Assembly: GCF_020005365.1 (NCBI RefSeq)
Contig: NZ_JACNML010000002.1
Span: 248,001 to 312,000 of the forward strand
Direction: 5' to 3'
DNA length: 64,000 bases
Origin: Kangiella shandongensis
GTDB lineage: Bacteria > Pseudomonadota > Gammaproteobacteria > Enterobacterales > Kangiellaceae
Below are positions 36,866 to 44,000 of this stretch, one piece after another. Positions within the stretch are counted from its first letter, which is position 1, and each line of letters opens with the position of its first letter. The notes under the pieces are model-generated. The model did not search any database and was not told the DNA's origin. It saw only the letters and a list, made by a program, of their open reading frames with translations. The translations under genes and the position numbers were made by a program.

Positions 36866-37312
36866 TCCGCGGTTTAACCCTATCTCTCATACACAATTCT
36901 GAGTTCACAAACCAAGTTGCTGTTACTATTTAAAACTCAGTTTAATGGCTAGCACCCCATATTCCCCTTAAAAGTTAGCCTCAGGATTCAAAATTATCGG
37001 GCAAATTGGGAAGTGACCGAAGGAAATCCCTTTAGGGAGACGCCCAATTTAGCAAAGACGAAACATGGACGTTTCGTTTTGCGGCACGTCAATAATTTTT
37101 AATCATGAGGTTTGCCCTTTAGGGCCTAACTTTCAGGGGCGATTTTTTTGGTTCGTTTCCCCTAAAGGGACTTCCTTTGGTCGTTTGATCGTTCAAAAAA
37201 TGAACATTAAGAATAGCCTTAATTATAGACCCCGGATGCCGTTACACTCTATCCGGGCTACGATCAACTTATTTAAAGATGTGTATAAGAGATAGGGGCA
37301 AACCGCGGGATT
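36866..37312. mobile_element. Non-coding element with long terminal inverted repeats and IS50-like tips
   Basis: The two ends form an inverted repeat of about 31 bp with three mismatches and one gap. The inner part is CTATCTCTCATACACA at the left (36880-36895) and its complement inside AGATGTGTATAAGAGATAG at the right (37277-37295), 18 of 19 identical to the Tn5/IS50 mosaic end. The roughly 400 bp between has no transposase, so it would be a MITE or deletion derivative mobilised in trans by an IS4-family enzyme. The 9-bp flanks (GGTTTAACC and GGGCAAACC) share six positions and may be a worn target duplication. Confidence 0.55.
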
Positions 37313-37326
37313 CAGTGGTTTTGTTT

Positions 37327-37473
37327 GTATCCCGTAGGGGAGTACTCCGCACGTCCTGTGCTCCGCCCTTCGGGCCAGCGTACCCAAGAGCTAGAAACTG
37401 TCTTCAGGGAGGCCGAAAACTGCATCCATGCGTTTTCGGCATTCCCGCCATCCATGGCGGTCATCGAAATGTT
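37327..37473. repeat. tRNA-Glu-associated repeat, copy A
   Basis: Starts with a 17-bp copy of the tRNA-Glu 3' region (GTATCCCGTAGGGGAGT, 37327-37343). It ends with a 67-bp core (37407-37473) that recurs at 41245-41311 with a single mismatch and contains the palindrome CCGCCATCCATGGCGG. The part between is only loosely similar to copy B. It lies downstream of the tRNA-Glu gene and its terminator. Confidence 0.75.
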
Positions 37474-37503
37474 AAAGGGCTCCACTACAAAATATACAGA
37501 TAT

Positions 37504-37530
37504 AAAAAACCCAGCTAAAAGCTGGGTTTT
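37504..37530 (-). terminator. Terminator of tRNA-Glu (first copy)
   Basis: AAAACCCAGCT pairs perfectly with AGCTGGGTTTT over a 3-nt loop. On the minus strand a T run follows, 8 bp past the tRNA CCA end. Confidence 0.88.
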
Positions 37531-37537
37531 CTTTATA

Positions 37538-37613
37538 TGGTATCCCGTAGGGGAGTCGAACCCCTGTTACCGCCGTGAAAGGGCGGTGTCCTAGGCCTCT
37601 AGACGAACGGGAC
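37538..37613 (-). tRNA. tRNA-Glu (anticodon TTC), first copy
   Basis: A 76-nt cloverleaf with GTCCCGT/ACGGGAT acceptor stem and encoded CCA. The anticodon loop CTTTCAC gives TTC, and the T loop is GTTCGACTC. The transcribed part is identical to the copy at 41379-41454. It has its own terminator and no neighbouring tRNA, unlike the second copy. Confidence 0.97.
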
Positions 37614-37778
37614 ACAAAACTTGTTGTTTGCTGCATTTCTTACTGTATGCCTCAAACGCGGGCGAAATAATAATGTTATCGGGGACGTTTGTCAAAAGAT
37701 AATTGCACTTTTTTTCTATTTTTTAGGTATTTTTTAATTTTTGCTCTAAAATCAATCACTTTGCTTAAATATCAAACG

Positions 37779-37815
37779 CAAAAAAGTCTACCACCCGGCG
37801 GTCCCCAGGTGGTAG
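37779..37815 (-). terminator. Terminator of the CpxP/Spy-like gene
   Basis: CTACCACC pairs with GGTGGTAG around a GC-rich loop. On the minus strand a T run follows, about 20 bp after the stop codon. Confidence 0.82.
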
Positions 37816-37833
37816 ATAGTCTTTCAATCAAGC

Positions 37834-38310
37834 TTATTCGCTATCAGACTGGCGCTCTTTCATGCGCTTTTTCTTTTCAGCCCAGTGCTTTTTCATTTTT
37901 TCTTTAATTTGAGCTCGCTTTGCTTTCTGCTCATCGGTCAGTACCTGCTCAATTTGGTTATACATATTAGCTTTCAGTACAGCTTTATCAGCAAATACCG
38001 ATTGGTATTGAGCATGTAAGCTACGAACCGCCTGCTCACTGTAGTTGTCACTTTTTACTAGTTCCTTCAGTGCTGATTTATACTCCTTTATGGATTTATA
38101 CAGCGCTTTTTTCTCCGTTTTAGCATTCATCTTAATTTCTTTAATTTGAGCTTTCTGCTCTTCGCTCAAATCAAGTTTCTTTAAGATATGATGATGCCCA
38201 TGGTGATGGTGCTTATGTTTTGAGCCTGCCTGTGCTGGTGCGACAGCTAAGGCGCCAGTAAAGAAGGCTACCATTGATAAATAAGTCAGGGGTTTCTTTA
38301 GACTGCTCAT
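37834..38310 (-). CDS. cpxP: CpxP/Spy-family periplasmic protein, His-rich
   Basis: Periplasmic chaperone-like protein, or inhibitor of the CpxA sensor, by family. The ATG reading MSSLKKPL was chosen because AGAGGAAA lies 5 nt before it and it puts the signal peptide (about 1-28, ending APAQA) at the N terminus. The 158-aa protein has two LTxxQ-like motifs (LSEEQKAQI at 48 and LTDEQKAKR near 125) in an all-helical, very basic chain. Next to the cleavage site is a run rich in His (31-41), which could bind metal. It is divergent from cpxR with a CpxR box between, the same layout as E. coli cpxP-cpxRA. Confidence 0.85.
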   Translation of the reverse strand: MSSLKKPLTYLSMVAFFTGALAVAPAQAGSKHKHHHHGHHHILKKLDLSEEQKAQIKEIKMNAKTEKKALYKSIKEYKSALKELVKSDNYSEQAVRSLHAQYQSVFADKAVLKANMYNQIEQVLTDEQKAKRAQIKEKMKKHWAEKKKRMKERQSDSE

Positions 38311-38400
38311 ACTATTTCCTCTTTTCATTGCTATGTGTGTGTATTTAATTTCAACGATTAGCAGTCTACGCCTACCAATACAAAGTAACGCTAAGCCAAT

Positions 38401-38416
38401 GTAAAGTTTAGGTAAA
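38401..38416 (+). promoter_or_regulatory. CpxR box
   Basis: GTAAA-GTTTAG-GTAAA, two direct GTAAA repeats 6 nt apart, fits the known CpxR recognition pattern. It lies 64 bp before cpxR and 90 bp before the divergent cpxP-like gene. Confidence 0.72.
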
Positions 38417-38480
38417 AGTAGTTTATTCAAAACGTTAACGCGGCTATAAATACAATAGAAAACTGAGACCATTACCCATT

Positions 38481-39182
38481 ATGAGCAAGCAAATACTCAT
38501 TATTGATGACGACAAAGAGCTGTCCAGCCTATTGCAGGAGTACCTTTCAAGCGAAAGTCTCGCCTGCGATCAGGCTTTTGATGGTGAGTCCGGTTTAAAC
38601 TATTGTAAGCAAAAGCCCTACGATCTCGTACTTTTGGACATTATGATGCCAGGTATCGATGGGCTGGAAACGCTCAAGCAACTCAGACGCTTTACTAAAG
38701 TACCCGTACTGATGCTAACTGCACGCGGTGAAGATTACGATAAAATCCTTGGCCTTGAGTTAGGCGCCGATGATTACCTGCCGAAGCCTTTTAATCACCG
38801 TGAACTGCTAGCACGGGTGAAAGCGTTATTGAGGCGCTTCGATTACGCTCAAGAAGAAAAGAAAAGCAATATTCTTAAAGCCGGAACCGTGGTGATAAAC
38901 CACAATACTCATATGGTTCACATCAATGGTGAAGAAGTTGAACTGACAGGCACAGAATACCAGTTCATGGCATTCTTTCTGGAAAATTTTGGTGATCTGG
39001 TGAGCAAGGACACGTTAAGTAAAGAAATTCTCGGGCGACGCATCGTCCAGTACGATCGCAGTATTGATGTTCATATCAGTAATCTGCGCAAGAAGCTTAA
39101 GGCCGAATCTGAGCTTGAAATCAAAACCATCCGTGGCTCCGGTTATCGACTCATCCATAAAGAGCTGGCCAGCAATGCCTAG
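38481..39182 (+). CDS. cpxR: OmpR-family response regulator, CpxR-like
   Basis: DNA-binding response regulator of 233 aa. The receiver domain (about 1-120) has the acidic pair IIDDDKE, the phospho-acceptor Asp53 (LLDIMMPGID) and the conserved Lys in DYLPKPFNHRELLARV. The OmpR-type winged helix follows (about 135-228; VELTGTEYQFMAFFLEN, then IDVHISNLRKKL and IKTIRGSGYRL). Its stop codon overlaps the start of the sensor kinase gene. Identification as CpxR rests on the layout with the Spy-like gene and the GTAAA box. Confidence 0.9.
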   Translation: MSKQILIIDDDKELSSLLQEYLSSESLACDQAFDGESGLNYCKQKPYDLVLLDIMMPGIDGLETLKQLRRFTKVPVLMLTARGEDYDKILGLELGADDYLPKPFNHRELLARVKALLRRFDYAQEEKKSNILKAGTVVINHNTHMVHINGEEVELTGTEYQFMAFFLENFGDLVSKDTLSKEILGRRIVQYDRSIDVHISNLRKKLKAESELEIKTIRGSGYRLIHKELASNA

Positions 39183-40575
39183 TTTTTTAAATAAGCTCAA
39201 TCCTTTTAACTCACTTTTTGGCAGAATTTTTTTAGGTTTCTGGGGTACGGTTGTATTTATTGTTGCCACCATCCTTTTCGTTAACCAGCAACTGGCTGAA
39301 TGGGATCGCGTACGCCCGATTGATAAATATCAGAAGAAACAGCTGCATAAAATCTCTGAGACTTTAGAAAAAAAATCACACTATGCTATTGCGATCGTTG
39401 CAAAAAAGTTGGAACGAAAACTTCAACACACGCATATCATTTTAAAAGATGCCAATACTGGCAAGCTACGTTACCCCCGCCCCCTTCCCTACGCAGAAAA
39501 CCGCGGTGTTATATCCTCACTGGCATTAAAGCCAAAGCCTTTACAGATTCGGCAGGAGGAAATGACGCTGATCGGCCCCAAACTAATTAATATTGGAGAA
39601 GATACCTACCAGCTTATCCTCATGACGGAGAATCGTCACTCCGGGCATATTTGGCTACAGATATGGAAAATGCCGATATGGCTGAAAGTTGTTCTGTTAG
39701 GACTGGTCACATTAGTCCCCTGCTGGTTTATTGCGCGAGGTATTAGTAAGCCGATTGCTAAACTTCGTCATAGCAGCCAGGCTTTGGCTGAAGGCGAACT
39801 TCAGCATCGAGTAGAAGGCTTCGACAGGCGACAGGATGAAATTGGTTATCTCGCCAGTGACTTTAACAATATGGCGCATAAGTTATCAGCCATGGTTGAT
39901 CTCTATAAACGATTATTGGCTGATGTTTCGCATGAATTACGCACTCCCCTCACCCGTCTTGAACTGTCATTAGCCATGGCGTTAAAGTCACCGAAGGATA
40001 ATCAAAAACAATTGGAGCGAGCGGAAAGAGAGCTGCACAAACTGGATGATATTATTGGCAATGTTCTGCGCTTGGCAAAACTGGAAAATCATGAAGTTTC
40101 TATTGAGCAGGAGGAGGTAGACTTAAGTGAGCTATTATCGCAAATTGTTCGCTCCTGCCGTTTAGAAGCAAATGAAAAAGACATCACTATTTCTCAACAG
40201 ATAGAAGATAATCTTCAACTTACTGGCGACGAGATTCTCCTGGGCTTTACTTTCGATAACGTGCTTCGTAATGCCATCAAATACAGTTCTCAGGGCAGTA
40301 CGGTCAGGATTGAAACTCATTCGGATACCAGTAGCATACAGGTCTCCATTGAAGACCAGGGGCCCGGGGTTGATGAACATGAGTTGGAGCACCTGTTTGT
40401 ACCCTTCTTCCGCGGCAAACATGCAATGCAGGAATCCAATGGTGCCGGGTTAGGACTCGCTATTGCCAGTAAAGCGATTATACGTCACGGCGGGACAATA
40501 ATTGCCGAAAATCGCGTTAAAGGCGATCAGAAACAAGGACTTAAAGTAGTCATCAACCTATCAACTCAGTTATAG
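39175..40575 (+). CDS. cpxA: Envelope-stress sensor histidine kinase, CpxA-like
   Basis: Inner-membrane kinase of 466 aa. The ATG chosen (MPSFLNKLNPF) overlaps the cpxR stop codon by eight bases, a usual coupling. Two membrane helices (about 16-36 and 169-188) enclose a periplasmic sensor of about 130 residues. A HAMP linker follows (about 188-240), then the HisKA helix with His253 in DVSHELRTPLTRLEL. The ATPase domain shows an N box (FDNVLRNAIKYS) and G boxes (DQGPGVDE, GAGLGLAIAS). Its partner is the CpxR-like regulator, and the Spy-like protein may modulate it. Confidence 0.92.
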   Translation: MPSFLNKLNPFNSLFGRIFLGFWGTVVFIVATILFVNQQLAEWDRVRPIDKYQKKQLHKISETLEKKSHYAIAIVAKKLERKLQHTHIILKDANTGKLRYPRPLPYAENRGVISSLALKPKPLQIRQEEMTLIGPKLINIGEDTYQLILMTENRHSGHIWLQIWKMPIWLKVVLLGLVTLVPCWFIARGISKPIAKLRHSSQALAEGELQHRVEGFDRRQDEIGYLASDFNNMAHKLSAMVDLYKRLLADVSHELRTPLTRLELSLAMALKSPKDNQKQLERAERELHKLDDIIGNVLRLAKLENHEVSIEQEEVDLSELLSQIVRSCRLEANEKDITISQQIEDNLQLTGDEILLGFTFDNVLRNAIKYSSQGSTVRIETHSDTSSIQVSIEDQGPGVDEHELEHLFVPFFRGKHAMQESNGAGLGLAIASKAIIRHGGTIIAENRVKGDQKQGLKVVINLSTQL

Positions 40576-40582
40576 TGATAAC

Positions 40583-41047
40583 ATGCGTGTGAATAAAAGC
40601 TTCACCCAACAACTGAAAAATAACAGCTTAGCGATACTCAGTCTCATTATCGCCATCATTGCTTTAACCTACAATACCTGGCGAGCATCTACCAGCGAGA
40701 TCAACCGAAATTATCGCAATGCTGCTTTTGAGCTTATTTTGCAGCTTGGTGAACTACAAAGTATCACGAATGATCTGCACTTTAACGCCCCTGAAACACA
40801 GTCAGAAGAGTGGCAACGCCACTATGACAAAAGCTTAATCGAAGGCTGGGGACATATTGCTCTAATTGAAGACCTGTCTGCGCTGCTAACTTCAGAATTT
40901 TCGCAGCAAGCCACAAACCTAAAGTCCACCTGGAGCCTCCAGCATACCAACCTGGGTAATCGAAGCTCCCCTTCCGAAAAAGAGATCAGCGCACAGATCA
41001 AAACGTTAAGAGAAAAAACCCGCAGCTTTATCGAAGAGCTGGATTAG
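40583..41047 (+). CDS. Small single-pass membrane protein of unknown function
   Basis: A 154-aa protein with one N-terminal membrane helix (about residues 13-31, NSLAILSLIIAIIALTYN). A soluble helical domain follows (NYRNAAFELILQLGELQSI and later charged helices). It begins 7 bp after the cpxA-like gene, so it is probably the third gene of that operon and might act in envelope-stress sensing. I do not recognise the family. Confidence 0.72.
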   Translation: MRVNKSFTQQLKNNSLAILSLIIAIIALTYNTWRASTSEINRNYRNAAFELILQLGELQSITNDLHFNAPETQSEEWQRHYDKSLIEGWGHIALIEDLSALLTSEFSQQATNLKSTWSLQHTNLGNRSSPSEKEISAQIKTLREKTRSFIEELD

Positions 41048-41088
41048 GAAAGCTAACCCGCTCTGACCCAGAAGAAATGTTTGGGACA

Positions 41089-41311
41089 TTGCCTGCACGT
41101 TGGGGACCACTCCGCGCGTCGGAGCAGCGAACCCAAGGAGCAGCCCCTTGCTCCGTTCCACTTATCTTGTCATCCTGAACTAGATTCAGGATCTAGTATC
41201 TTTCTCAGGGAGACAGAGAAACTGCTCCTGCACTTATTCCGTTGGGGAGGCCGAAAACTGCATCCATGCGTTTTAGGCATTCCCGCCATCCATGGCGGTC
41301 ATCGAAATGTT
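41089..41311. repeat. tRNA-Glu-associated repeat, copy B, with embedded hairpin
   Basis: Counterpart of the repeat before the other tRNA-Glu gene. Its last 67 bp (41245-41311) match copy A with one mismatch. In the middle is the hairpin ATCCTGAA/TTCAGGAT (41172-41192), a type of dispersed palindrome seen in many proteobacterial genomes. The gap between the small membrane-protein gene and the tRNA terminator is filled by this repeat and holds no gene. Confidence 0.75.
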
Positions 41312-41341
41312 TAAAAGCTCACATACGTAAACTATAGATAC

Positions 41342-41371
41342 AAAAAAGCCCAGCATGTAGCTGGGCTTTTT
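41342..41371 (-). terminator. Terminator of the tRNA-Ala/tRNA-Glu operon
   Basis: AAAAAGCCCAGC pairs perfectly with GCTGGGCTTTTT over a 5-nt loop, with the T run on the minus strand just beyond the tRNA-Glu CCA. Confidence 0.9.
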
Positions 41372-41378
41372 CTGTATA

Positions 41379-41454
41379 TGGTATCCCGTAGGGGAGTCGA
41401 ACCCCTGTTACCGCCGTGAAAGGGCGGTGTCCTAGGCCTCTAGACGAACGGGAC
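41379..41454 (-). tRNA. tRNA-Glu (anticodon TTC), second copy
   Basis: Same 76-nt sequence as the copy at 37538-37613, with encoded CCA and TTC anticodon. It follows tRNA-Ala on the minus strand by about 106 bp, forming a two-gene tRNA operon. Confidence 0.97.
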
Positions 41455-41560
41455 ACAAAACTTTTAAAAACTAATGTGTTTTTGCTCTTAGTGCGCGGCG
41501 GTTGATAAGGAAGTTTGCATTAGCAAACGACGAATCAACCAACAAAGCAATAAGACAAAA

Positions 41561-41636
41561 TGGTGGAGCTAAGCGGGATCGAACCGCTGACCTCTACACT
41601 GCCAGTGTAGCGCTCTCCCAGCTGAGCTATAGCCCC
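41561..41636 (-). tRNA. tRNA-Ala (anticodon GGC)
   Basis: A 76-nt cloverleaf: GGGGCTA/TAGCTCC acceptor stem, anticodon loop CTGGCAG (GGC), T loop GTTCGATCC, and encoded CCA. It is the first gene of the tRNA-Ala/tRNA-Glu unit. Confidence 0.97.
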
Positions 41637-41762
41637 AAACAGGCGCGCATTTTAGCATGAGATCGGATCCTGTCAACTGCATTTTGAGTAAAAATATCGA
41701 CTTAATAAAGAAAGCTTTGTATAGTTTTGTCACAACTCGAACAAATAGCCTGACCTATCAAT

Positions 41763-43802
41763 ATGAAATACTTAGCGTTACTCGTAGGTACTCTCGTAGC
41801 TACCCAGCTTCCCGCAACGGAAGCTAAAAACTTTACCGCTGAAGACTTGGTAACTCTCAACCGAGTCGGCGGAGCCACTCTATCACCCGACGGCTCAACG
41901 GTTGCCTACCAACTGCGTACAACCGACCTGAAAGCCGATAAAGGCTTGTATAACATATACACTATCGCCTCCGAAGGTGGCACGCCAACTCAGGTAACTA
42001 AACATAAAGCGGCCGATACGACACCAACCTGGTCTGCCAATGGTCAGTCGATTTATTTCTTATCAAGCCGTAGCGGCTCGAACCAGCTCCATCGCTATGA
42101 TCTAAAGTCAGGCGATATCAGCAAAGTTACGGACTTCCCAGTAGGGATTAATACCTTTAAGTTGTCTGCCGATAATACACATATGGTATTCAGCGCTACC
42201 GTATTCCCAGAATGTAAAACACTTGCCTGCAGCAAAGAACATTTTGATAAACAGGAGAAACAGAAAGCATCGGGGAAACTGTATAAACAAACGTTTGTGC
42301 GTCACTGGGATCATTGGCTTGACGGTACTCAAAGTCGTCTGTTTAGCGCCAAACTTGATAACGACTCGGCAACTGATGTCACCGCCCTCTCCCACGCGCT
42401 TAATGGCAATGTGCCATCGAGTCCGTTTGGCGGCGCCGAAGAGTACACCATTAGCCCCGATGGTAAGACGGTTGTTTTCACTTTACGTATCGCTGATGAG
42501 AAAGAGTCCCGCTCGACAAACTTTGATCTCTATCAGGTAGCTATCAACGGTGGTGAAGTTAAAAACTTAACTGTCGAAAACAAAGCCTGGGATACCCAGC
42601 CCGTATTCAGCCCGGATGGCAGTAAGCTTGCCTGGTTAGCTATGGATCGCCCTGGTTTTGAAGCGGATCGGTTACAACTTCATATTAAAGATTTAGCATC
42701 AGGCGAAGTGACTAACCTTACCAAAGATTGGGATCGCTCTATTGCGTCTTATAATTTCAGTCAGGATGGCAAAACCCTATTCGTTACGGGTAATAATATC
42801 GGCAAGAAATCACTATGGTCTTTTGATACAAAGAGCCGCAAACCCACTCTATTGACCCACAAGGGTTATGTCGGCGGCGTGAGTGTTGGCTCGGATCAGT
42901 TGATTTATCAATATGACGATTTAAAGCAGCCAGCTAATTTATACCGGATGGATTTAAAGACTGGCAAAAAATCGCAACTAACCCACGTTAATAAAAAAGT
43001 CATGGCCAACTTAGAGTTTGGTGATTACGAGCAATTCAGCTTTGAGGGATGGAATAATGAAACCGTGTATGGATACGTGGTGAAACCTACGGACTTTGAT
43101 CCAAAGAAAAAATACCCGCTGGCGTTTTTAATTCACGGCGGGCCGCAAGGCAGCTTTGGTGATCACTTCCACTACCGCTGGAATCCACAGACTTATACCG
43201 GCCAGGGTTTTGTTGCTGTCATGATCGACTTCCATGGCTCGACAGGATACGGGCAGGAGTTTACCGACTCCATTACTGGCGACTGGGGTGGCAAGCCGTT
43301 TGAAGATTTACAAAAAGGCATGGCGTACATCGATGAGACTTACAACTTTATTGATACTGATAATAGTTGTGCCCTCGGCGCCTCTTATGGCGGTTATATG
43401 ATTAACTGGATTGCGGGTAAGTGGCCTGAGCAATTTAAGTGCCTGGTAAACCACGACGGTATTTTTGATAACCGCATGATGTACTATGCTACCGAAGAGC
43501 TGTGGTTTGTCGAGTGGGAAAATGGTGGCACTTACTACGAGGAGCCAGAAAGCTTCGAGAAGTTTAATCCAGTGCATCATGTCGATAAGTGGCAAACGCC
43601 AATGCTGGTGGTACAGGGCACCAAAGACTTCCGAGTTCCTGAGACTCAGTCCTTAGGTACCTTTACAGCCTTGCAACGCCAAGGAATACCGAGTCAGTTA
43701 TTGGTATTTGAAGATGAAAATCACTGGGTGTTAAAACCCAATAACAGCATTCAATGGCATCACGTGGTCAATGATTGGTTACATCAATGGCTAGACCAAT
43801 AA
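41763..43802 (+). CDS. Secreted S9 family prolyl oligopeptidase / acylaminoacyl peptidase
   Basis: Exported serine peptidase of 679 aa. A signal peptide (about 1-21) precedes an N-terminal beta-propeller of WD40-like PD40 repeats (SPDGSTVAYQL, SANGQSIYFLSS, SPDGSKLAWLA). The C-terminal alpha/beta hydrolase carries Ser541 in LGASYGGYMINW, Asp in QGTKDFRVPETQS and His in EDENHWVL. HGGPQGSF supplies the oxyanion hole. It likely trims short peptides in the periplasm or medium, in line with the M16 protease and other peptidases in the window. Strong terminator downstream. Confidence 0.94.
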   Translation: MKYLALLVGTLVATQLPATEAKNFTAEDLVTLNRVGGATLSPDGSTVAYQLRTTDLKADKGLYNIYTIASEGGTPTQVTKHKAADTTPTWSANGQSIYFLSSRSGSNQLHRYDLKSGDISKVTDFPVGINTFKLSADNTHMVFSATVFPECKTLACSKEHFDKQEKQKASGKLYKQTFVRHWDHWLDGTQSRLFSAKLDNDSATDVTALSHALNGNVPSSPFGGAEEYTISPDGKTVVFTLRIADEKESRSTNFDLYQVAINGGEVKNLTVENKAWDTQPVFSPDGSKLAWLAMDRPGFEADRLQLHIKDLASGEVTNLTKDWDRSIASYNFSQDGKTLFVTGNNIGKKSLWSFDTKSRKPTLLTHKGYVGGVSVGSDQLIYQYDDLKQPANLYRMDLKTGKKSQLTHVNKKVMANLEFGDYEQFSFEGWNNETVYGYVVKPTDFDPKKKYPLAFLIHGGPQGSFGDHFHYRWNPQTYTGQGFVAVMIDFHGSTGYGQEFTDSITGDWGGKPFEDLQKGMAYIDETYNFIDTDNSCALGASYGGYMINWIAGKWPEQFKCLVNHDGIFDNRMMYYATEELWFVEWENGGTYYEEPESFEKFNPVHHVDKWQTPMLVVQGTKDFRVPETQSLGTFTALQRQGIPSQLLVFEDENHWVLKPNNSIQWHHVVNDWLHQWLDQ

Positions 43803-43840
43803 CAATAGATAAATTAAACAGCTCTGTAACCGGTTAATTT

Positions 43841-43867
43841 AAAGGCGCTTTTTAGCGCCTTTTTTTA
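43841..43867 (+). terminator. Terminator of the S9 peptidase gene
   Basis: AAAGGCGCT pairs with AGCGCCTTT over a 4-nt loop and runs into eight T. Confidence 0.9.
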
Positions 43868-44000
43868 TGTCATGACGTGTCGGCTGTAACATTTGCTAAC
43901 TTTTTGTCACCACAAATCATTAGTTTTAGGCTTGGTCGCGCTCTATAATGTTAATATCAAAATTTCACAGTACTAACAGTACCTTGCGGGGCGGGGCTTT

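Larger units (their letters stand above)
36741..37503. other. Gene-free region with palindromes and an inverted-repeat element
   Basis: About 760 bp without a convincing gene. Open frames here are short and lack ribosome sites. The stretch holds several small palindromes (ACGAAAC/GTTTCGT near 37050, CCCTTTAGGG repeats at about 37030 and 37110), the inverted-repeat element described separately, and a diverged repeat next to tRNA-Glu. It looks like decayed mobile DNA. Confidence 0.6.

Noticed and set aside
37277-37295. Sequencing-adapter (Nextera mosaic end) contamination or chimeric join
   Set aside because: The motif has a one-base difference from the adapter. Its inverted partner 380 bp away carries the same variant base, and the repeat extends beyond the adapter length. 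A natural element is more likely, though reads should be checked.
37065-37295. Open frame of 76 codons reading MDVSFCGTS
   Set aside because: No ribosome site, it runs over palindromes and into the element's right end, and it matches no protein pattern I know.
37279-37594. Open frames through the repeat and tRNA-Glu
   Set aside because: They overlap a tRNA gene and a terminator on the other strand and have no coding character.
35126-41378. CRISPR array among the repeats
   Set aside because: The repeats are few, of different lengths and not evenly spaced, and no cas gene is in the window.
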